Below are positions 6,043 to 9,670 of a stretch of DNA of 9,670 bases, piece after piece. The notes beneath the pieces were generated by a model. The model did not search any database. It was not told the DNA's origin and saw nothing but the letters and a program-made list of their open reading frames with translations. The position numbers and the translations under genes were made by a program. The stretch lies in NCBI GenBank assembly GCA_934678955.1, contig CAKUSI010000133.1, positions 1-9,670 on the forward strand. Reading direction: 5' to 3'. The stretch comes from an uncultured Austwickia sp. GTDB taxonomy: Bacteria > Actinomycetota > Actinomycetes > Actinomycetales > Dermatophilaceae. Position 1 is the stretch's first letter; the number at the start of each line of letters is the position of its first letter.

Positions 6043-6634
6043 GCGCACGGAGTTCGAGGGGCGGGCGGCAGCCGACGCCGCGCCGCACGGCGGCGCGGGC
6101 CCGACACCGGACGGCCCTGCCGGGGATCGCGCCGCCGAGGACCGGGTCGCCGAGGAGGCGGAGCTCCTGGCCGCCCTGCTGGCCGGGCTGGCCGAGCAGG
6201 CGCGGCAGGCGGACGCTGAGTCCGCCGCGCCGGGGGGAAACGGAGGGTATGCCGCGCCGGGCTGGGAGCGCGCGGTCTGGGAGGGAGACGCGGCGACCCG
6301 ACCGGACGCGGACGCCCGGCGCGGCCCCGGCTCCGGAGCCGGCTCGAGCGAGCCCCCCATGGAGCCGGCAGGCACGGGCCATACCGGTGGCTCCTCCTCC
6401 GGCGCGAGCGGAGCCGACGACGCGCCCTCGCTGGCGGACCTGATCCTCGTCGCATCGGGACTCCTGCGGGGCGGGCTCGGCGCCTTCTCCGGGGCGTTGG
6501 CCCGGTGGGCGACGGCGGTAGCGGCCGAGAACGCAGCCACGCATCGACAGGCACCGCCCGCATACCGACCCGCCACACGACACGTCATCGAGGTCCGGGA
6601 TCTGGCGCCCGAGCCCGAGCGGCCCACGCCCTGA
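6032..6634 (+). CDS. hypothetical protein, Ala/Gly-rich with two helical segments
   Basis: A 200-residue protein without a recognised domain. The GTG start overlaps the end of the ArsA-like gene by 11 bp, which implies translational coupling; upstream GGGGTGGGG is a weak ribosome site. An acidic helix (about 36-63, EEAELLAALLAGLAEQARQA) is followed by a low-complexity Gly/Ser/Pro linker (about 66-130). A hydrophobic helix follows (about 131-168, beginning APSLADLILVASGLLRGG), too interrupted to be a confident membrane span. The end is a conserved-looking tail, HVIEVRDLAPEPE. It sits where mycobacteria have Rv2183c and where streptomycetes have a DUF5304-type protein, but I see only weak resemblance and do not assign either. 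Third-position G/C and the operon position support a real gene. Confidence 0.78.
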   Translation: MEPERTEFEGRAAADAAPHGGAGPTPDGPAGDRAAEDRVAEEAELLAALLAGLAEQARQADAESAAPGGNGGYAAPGWERAVWEGDAATRPDADARRGPGSGAGSSEPPMEPAGTGHTGGSSSGASGADDAPSLADLILVASGLLRGGLGAFSGALARWATAVAAENAATHRQAPPAYRPATRHVIEVRDLAPEPERPTP

Positions 6635-6701
6635 TCCATACCGGATCGCGGCGGCCACCGACGCGCCGGTCGCGTCCCGCGCAGCAGGGGAGGGGAGTCC
6701 G

Positions 6702-7673
6702 ATGGACGTGACGCTCGGCGTCGACATCGGCGGTACGAAGGTGGCGGGCGGGGTCGTGGACCGCGCGGGACGCATTCTGCACCGCGCCCGTGCCCAGACC
6801 CCGGATCGCAGCACGAGCGCCGAGGCCGTCGAGGACGCGATCGTCGCCGTGGTGGAGGAGCTGGTGGGCACGGCCGGGGAGGACGCTCGCGTGCGGGCGG
6901 TCGGGGTCGGCGCGGCCGGCTGGGTCTCCAGCGACCGCTCCACGGTGCTCTTCGCCCCGCACCTGTCCTGGCGCTCCGAGCCCCTGCGGGATCGGCTCCG
7001 CACGCGCGTCGATCTGCCCCTGGTCGTGGACAACGACGCCAACGCCGCCGCGTGGGCCGAGCGGCGGTTCGGCGCGGCCCGCGGCGAGCCGGACCTGGTC
7101 ATGATCACCCTGGGCACCGGCATCGGCGGTGCGATCGTGCGCGGTGGGCGCCTCGAACGCGGGCGGTGGGGCCTGGCGGGGGAGTTCGGTCACATGCAGG
7201 TGGTGCCGGACGGGCAACGCTGCGAGTGCGGCAACAGGGGCTGCTGGGAGCAGTACGCGAGTGGCAACGCGCTGGTGCGCGAGGCGCGCTCCATGATCGA
7301 GGCCGGCTCGCCGCTGGCCCGCGACCTGGCCGATCGGTGGCACGTCGACGGTGGCCCCTTGACCGGGCCGCTCGTGAGCGCGGCCGCCCGCGCCGGCGAC
7401 CGCACCGCCGTGGAGCTCCTGGCGGAGGTGGGGCACTGGCTGGGCGTGGGGCTGGCCAACCTGGCCGCCGCGCTGGACCCGGGGCTGTTCGTGATCGGCG
7501 GCGGCGTCAGCGGCGCCGGTGACCTTCTCCTGGAGCCGGCACGCGAGACCTTCCGCCGACGCCTCCCCGGGCGTGGCTACCGTCCGCCGGCGGGGATCGT
7601 CCGGGCCGCGCTGGGCAACGACGCCGGGCTGATCGGCGCCGCCGACCTCGCCTGGGAACTGGTGCCCGGTTGA
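6702..7673 (+). CDS. glk: ROK-family glucokinase
   Basis: A 323-residue sugar kinase converting glucose and ATP to glucose-6-phosphate in the cytoplasm. The N-terminal phosphate-binding motif is GVDIGGTK (6-13). The catalytic base is D112 in VDNDANAAAWAE, and LGTGIGGA (137-144) forms the second nucleotide loop. GEFGHM with H164 and CECGNRGCWE (C174, C176, C181) form the ROK zinc site. FVIGGGVS (263-270) is the adenosine-side motif. The CxCGxxGC site argues for an ATP-dependent GlkA-type enzyme over polyphosphate glucokinase. ATG 6702 follows a purine-rich GGGGAGGGGAG site by about 5 nt. It is last in the plus-strand run, 67 bp after the hypothetical gene. In Streptomyces, GlkA also mediates carbon catabolite repression; that role here is inference. 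Substrate specificity among glucose analogues cannot be proven by reading. Confidence 0.95.
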   Translation: MDVTLGVDIGGTKVAGGVVDRAGRILHRARAQTPDRSTSAEAVEDAIVAVVEELVGTAGEDARVRAVGVGAAGWVSSDRSTVLFAPHLSWRSEPLRDRLRTRVDLPLVVDNDANAAAWAERRFGAARGEPDLVMITLGTGIGGAIVRGGRLERGRWGLAGEFGHMQVVPDGQRCECGNRGCWEQYASGNALVREARSMIEAGSPLARDLADRWHVDGGPLTGPLVSAAARAGDRTAVELLAEVGHWLGVGLANLAAALDPGLFVIGGGVSGAGDLLLEPARETFRRRLPGRGYRPPAGIVRAALGNDAGLIGAADLAWELVPG

Positions 7674-7736
7674 GACGCTCGAGGACCCCCACCTGGTTCC
7701 TCGCGGCCGGCTGGGAGCTGGTCGTCGGCTGAGTCG
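7652..7736 (+). repeat. imperfect duplication of the glucokinase 3' end
   Basis: The 26 bases at 7652-7677, spanning the last codons and stop of glk, recur at 7711-7736 with 20 identities. Both copies encode WELV(P/V)G followed by TGA, offset by 59 bp, so the second is in a different frame. It may be a degenerate duplication or coincidence. Confidence 0.4.
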
Positions 7737-7794
7737 TGCGACGGGCCGGAGGGTGCCGAGGGCTCGCGTCGCGGGCGTGGGGCTGGTCGGGTGG

Positions 7795-7829
7795 GAGGGG
7801 GGACCCACGTTCCCCGATGGTGGGCCCTC
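7795..7829. terminator. bulged GC hairpin downstream of glk
   Basis: GAGGG (7795-7799) and CCCAC (7804-7808) pair with GTGGG (7820-7824) and CCCTC (7825-7829). This gives 10 base pairs with a 4-nt bulge (7800-7803) and an 11-nt loop. It has no U-tract. It is the best-formed stem near the end of the plus-strand operon and may end or stabilise its transcript. Confidence 0.35.
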
Positions 7830-8078
7830 GGCTCGTCGGGTGAGTTCCCTTGGAGGGGGGTGGGCTCCCGGTCCGCAGCCCTGTTCCGCGTGCTGTGGCC
7901 TCTCGCGACCTGGGCCGGACACTCTTCGGGCCGGGTGAACCCTTGTCCTGACGGGAGCTCACCAGGTGCGAGAAGAGCCCAGTCGGCCCAGCAGGAGGGC
8001 GGTTGGGTGGCGGACCGTGTCTACGGGAGGAGTTCTGTCGATCCGCCGAGTGTTCGGTCGGAGCCGGAAGAGTGCGGA

Positions 8079-8092
8079 CGGCCTGGTGGCCG
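8079..8092. terminator. short hairpin just past the membrane-protein stop
   Basis: CGGCC-TGGT-GGCCG forms a 5-bp GC stem with a 4-nt loop, directly after the TAA (8096-8094) of the minus-strand gene. Position favours a terminator for that gene; the short stem keeps confidence low. Confidence 0.35.
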
Positions 8093-8093
8093 C

Positions 8094-8630
8094 TTAGACG
8101 CGCGCCCCGTCGTCATCGTCGTCGTGGCCCCCCGGCAGCCTGGCGAGCAGGATGCCGAGGCCGCCCGCGGTCATCCCCGCCGCGAGCCACATCGGGAGCT
8201 TGCTGCCGTAGGGCTGGAACAGCACGAGCATGATGAGCAGCACCGGACCCAGCACGATGCCCGCCACCGCGCACCACAGGAGCGGATCCCAGCCAGGCAG
8301 GGGGGGATCCGGCGGCTCGAACTCCTCATCCTCCGGCTCGGGTTCCGGCGGCACGTGGACCCGCCAGCCGGGCGGGGCGACCTCGAACACCCGACGCGGC
8401 TCGGGAGGCGCAGGCGGCAGGGCTGCCGGTCCGTGTGGCAGGGCGGCGGGCCCGGGCGACGCGGCATCCGCGGCCTGTCCCGCGTGCCCGTCGTCGCCCT
8501 CTGATCCCCCGTCGGGCGGCGCGCTCGGGGCGTCCCAGCCGGCGACGATCGCCGCGAAGGCCGCCTCAATGTCGGGGTCAGGGGTGCGGTCGGGCTCTGC
8601 TCCGTCGCCGAAGCGAGCGGCACCGTTCAC
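8094..8630 (-). CDS. proline-rich two-helix membrane protein with Asp-rich tail, conserved actinobacterial hypothetical
   Basis: A 178-residue protein of unknown function. The start is GTG 8630, set by GGAGGT (8636-8641 on the minus strand) 5 nt upstream; the frame stays open further upstream, but that stretch is the 33-bp repeat and antisense to the acyltransferase. Residues 1-110 are soluble and rich in Pro, Ala and acidic residues, with DIEAAFAAIVAGWD (20-33) near the start and FEVAPPGWRVHVPPEPEPED (82-101) before the membrane. Two hydrophobic spans follow at about 117-138 and 146-164, then the tail ARLPGGHDDDDDGARV. I recall actinobacterial proteins with this plan: a FVPPEPPPLP-like segment, two helices, then an ARL...DDDDDGAVV-like end. 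It converges on glk and diverges from plsC. No domain name or function can be given. Confidence 0.85.
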   Translation of the reverse strand: MNGAARFGDGAEPDRTPDPDIEAAFAAIVAGWDAPSAPPDGGSEGDDGHAGQAADAASPGPAALPHGPAALPPAPPEPRRVFEVAPPGWRVHVPPEPEPEDEEFEPPDPPLPGWDPLLWCAVAGIVLGPVLLIMLVLFQPYGSKLPMWLAAGMTAGGLGILLARLPGGHDDDDDGARV

Positions 8631-8661
8631 TGCCCACCTCCCGCGCGGATCGCGGATGCCA

Positions 8662-8678
8662 TGCGAGGGATCATCGCA
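8662..8678. promoter_or_regulatory. small inverted repeat upstream of the membrane-protein gene
   Basis: TGCGA and TCGCA are separated by 7 nt, 32 bp upstream of the GTG start at 8630. It could be an operator or leader hairpin. Five-base arms are weak evidence. Confidence 0.2.
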
Positions 8679-8760
8679 CGGAAGGGTTCTCGGCGGCACC
8701 CGGGTCCGCTGCGAGCCCGCCTGGCGACGGCGCGGAGGCGGGCGCCCCTCGCTGACCGGT

Positions 8761-8855
8761 CGGATGCCCGCTCGGCCACCTCGCCGGGTCGCCCGGATGC
8801 CCGCTCGGCTACCTCGCCGGGTCGCCCGGATGCCAGCTCGTCCCCCTCGTCGCGC
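8761..8855. repeat. 33-bp tandem repeat between divergent genes
   Basis: Copy 1 (8761-8793) and copy 2 (8794-8826) begin CGGATGCCCGCTCGG and differ at one base (GGCCACC versus GGCTACC). A third copy from 8827 keeps about the first 28 positions with five changes and then decays. There are no spacers, so this is not CRISPR. The array lies in the 294-bp gap between the divergent membrane-protein and acyltransferase genes, just upstream of a candidate promoter of the latter. Confidence 0.9.
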
Positions 8856-8867
8856 GTCGGCGTGTCG

Positions 8868-8873
8868 TAGAGT
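8868..8873 (+). promoter_or_regulatory. candidate -10 element for the acyltransferase gene
   Basis: TAGAGT fits TAnnnT and would start a transcript near 8880, giving a leader of about 45 nt. It lies 13 bp after the degenerate third copy of the 33-bp repeat. A -35 box is not evident. Confidence 0.35.
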
Positions 8874-8924
8874 TTGCCTGCCGTGATCGCGCCCCCTTCG
8901 CGGGCACTCACCAGGAGACACGAC

Positions 8925-9670
8925 ATGTTGTATTGGGCGATGAAGGCCGTCGTGGGGCCGATGCTGCACGTGGTGTTCCGACCCACCGTCGAGGGGCTGG
9001 AGCACGTGCCCGCCCGAGGCGGCGCGCTGCTGGCCAGCAATCACCTGTCCTTCTCGGACTCACTCTTCCTCCCCCTCGTCCTGCCGCGGCGGATCACGTT
9101 CCCCGCGAAGATGGAGTACTTCACGGGCACCGGCCTGAAGGGACGCGCCACGGCCGCGTTCTTCCGGGGCGTGGGGCAGGTGCCCATCGACAGGTCCGGC
9201 GGGACCGCGAGCTGGGCCGCGATGGAGACGGGCCTGGAGATCCTGCGTCGCGGCGAACTGTTCGGCATCTACCCGGAGGGGACCCGGTCTCCCGACGGTC
9301 GGCTGTATCGGGGCAAGACCGGCGCGGCGAGGCTGGCGCTCCAGGCGGGAGTCCCGCTCATCCCCGTGGCGATGATCGACACCGACAAGGCCCAGCCGAC
9401 GGGGCAGGTCATCCCCAACGTCACCCGGGTCGGGGTGCGCATCGGCGAACCGATGGACCTGTCCGCCTACTCAGGGCAGGCCGAGAACCACCTGGTCCTG
9501 CGGGAGATCACCGACGAGATGATGCGCCGCCTCGCGGCTCTTTCCGGGCAGGAGTACGTCGACGAGTACGCGGCCGATCGCAAGCGGATCCTCGCGGAAC
9601 GCGCCGAGCGGATGCTGGCGGCGGCCCGCGCCCAGGCGGATGCCGCCGCGGCCAAGGCGCGCGCGGAGGC
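8925..9670 (+). CDS. plsC: 1-acyl-sn-glycerol-3-phosphate acyltransferase (PlsC family), 3' end beyond window
   Basis: A membrane-associated lysophospholipid acyltransferase that transfers an acyl group to lysophosphatidate in phospholipid synthesis; 248 codons are visible. The catalytic motif NHLSFSD (39-45; H40 and D45) matches NHx4D. FRGVGQVPIDR (80-90) carries the conserved Arg/Gly block, YPEGTRS (116-122) is the phosphate-binding motif, and VPLIPVAM (143-150) is the fourth block. AGGAG at 8913-8917, 7 nt before ATG, fixes the start. From about residue 218 the protein becomes a charged Ala/Arg/Lys/Glu helix (RILAERAERMLAAARAQAD and onward) that is still running at the edge. It matches the Rv2182c position and orientation. 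Its partner in the same block is the fatty-acyl-CoA ligase. Exact acyl acceptor is not determinable from sequence. Confidence 0.95.
   Translation, partial: MLYWAMKAVVGPMLHVVFRPTVEGLEHVPARGGALLASNHLSFSDSLFLPLVLPRRITFPAKMEYFTGTGLKGRATAAFFRGVGQVPIDRSGGTASWAAMETGLEILRRGELFGIYPEGTRSPDGRLYRGKTGAARLALQAGVPLIPVAMIDTDKAQPTGQVIPNVTRVGVRIGEPMDLSAYSGQAENHLVLREITDEMMRRLAALSGQEYVDEYAADRKRILAERAERMLAAARAQADAAAAKARAE

Larger units (their letters stand above)
7674..8093. other. 420-bp convergent intergenic region, no supported gene
   Basis: This gap separates two convergent genes. No frame shows the third-position G/C bias of the neighbours across its length. Only two TA dinucleotides occur (in CTACG near 8021 and the TTA stop complement at 8094-8096), so no TAnnnT -10 element is possible inside it on either strand; any RNA from it would be a 3' tail of the flanking genes. 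It contains several inverted repeats and an imperfect copy of the glucokinase 3' end. A 20-codon TTG frame at 7670-7732 overlaps the glk stop and has 19 of 20 third positions G/C. That frame encodes WFLAAGWELVVG at its end and may be the remnant of a lost gene. No tRNA, RNase P, tmRNA or SRP RNA signature is visible. Confidence 0.6.

Noticed and set aside
6633..6647. Palindrome GATCC-ATACC-GGATC between the hypothetical gene and glk
   Set aside because: Five-base arms overlapping a stop codon are easily due to chance, and no promoter of good quality accompanies it.
6702..7673. Polyphosphate glucokinase (PpgK)
   Set aside because: The protein has the full ROK zinc motif CxCGxxGC, which PpgK lacks, and its length matches GlkA-type enzymes better.
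7839..7963. An 11-bp long-range pairing (7839-7849 with 7953-7963) and a crossing 7-bp pairing (7861-7867 with 7975-7981) suggesting a pseudoknotted RNA
   Set aside because: At this G+C content, with G-U allowed, a few 11-bp pairings are expected by chance in 400 bp. Without covariation data I do not claim a structured RNA.
7674..8093. tRNA, RNase P RNA, tmRNA, SRP RNA or 6C RNA in the convergent gap
   Set aside because: None of the diagnostic sequences (T-loop GTTCRA, ACAGAAA, conserved SRP loop, runs of six C in paired hairpin loops) appear on either strand.
7791..8504. A 237-codon plus-strand frame across the convergent gap
   Set aside because: It runs far into the antisense of the membrane-protein gene, has no ribosome site, and lacks the third-position G/C bias of the real genes.
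8761..8855. CRISPR array
   Set aside because: The 33-bp units abut directly with no spacers, and no cas genes are present.
8631..9044. Upstream extension of the membrane-protein gene to an ATG at 9044
   Set aside because: The extension would translate the 33-bp repeat and the antisense of plsC. GTG 8630 has a clear GGAGGT ribosome site and gives the family-like start.

Overview
The window is high-GC DNA (roughly 70% G+C, strong G/C bias at third codon positions, GTG and ATG starts, TAnnnT-type -10 elements, at least one apparently leaderless gene). Together with gene content and order, this indicates an actinobacterial chromosome (Actinomycetota, class Actinomycetes). I cannot name the genus. 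I see no phage, insertion sequence, integrase, CRISPR array, tRNA or rRNA. This looks like a conserved core-chromosome block rather than a mobile island.

Layout. (1) Positions 1-1765, minus strand: a DEDDh 3'-5' exonuclease fused to a UvrC-like GIY-YIG part, cut by the left edge. (2) 1895-2149, plus: a small four-cysteine protein, divergent from (1). (3) 2150-2352: a gap holding a possible 35-codon ORF behind a -10-like element, a strong GC hairpin and a pentanucleotide repeat. (4) 2353-4170, minus: a long-chain fatty-acyl-CoA ligase of the FadD15 type. (5) 4463-7673, plus: an apparent operon of an SRPBCC protein, an ArsA-like protein with a lysine-less P-loop and a C-terminal HSP20-like domain, a hypothetical protein, and a ROK glucokinase. 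(6) 7674-8093: a 420-bp convergent gap with hairpins and an echo of the glucokinase 3' end. (7) 8094-8630, minus: a proline-rich two-helix membrane protein with an Asp-rich tail. (8) 8631-8924: a divergent regulatory gap with a 33-bp tandem repeat. (9) 8925 to the right edge, plus: a PlsC-type acyltransferase.

From memory, the order and orientation match the Mycobacterium tuberculosis Rv2191 / Rv2187 (fadD15) / Rv2185c-Rv2184c-Rv2183c-Rv2182c neighbourhood. The glucokinase lies in this block as it does in Streptomyces. In mycobacteria the block also includes the phosphatidylinositol-mannoside gene pimB'. A common theme of envelope lipid metabolism is therefore reasonable: FadD activates fatty acids, PlsC places acyl chains on lysophosphatidate, and SRPBCC proteins commonly bind lipid-like ligands. 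The ArsA-like protein and the hypothetical protein have no established function here.

I do not see a clear-cut new biological system. The best leads are the lysine-less ArsA-like protein inside a conserved lipid block, the retained UvrC-type cysteine quartet in the exonuclease fusion, the non-coding 420-bp convergent gap, the 33-bp repeat between divergent genes, and the small candidate ORF near 2204.
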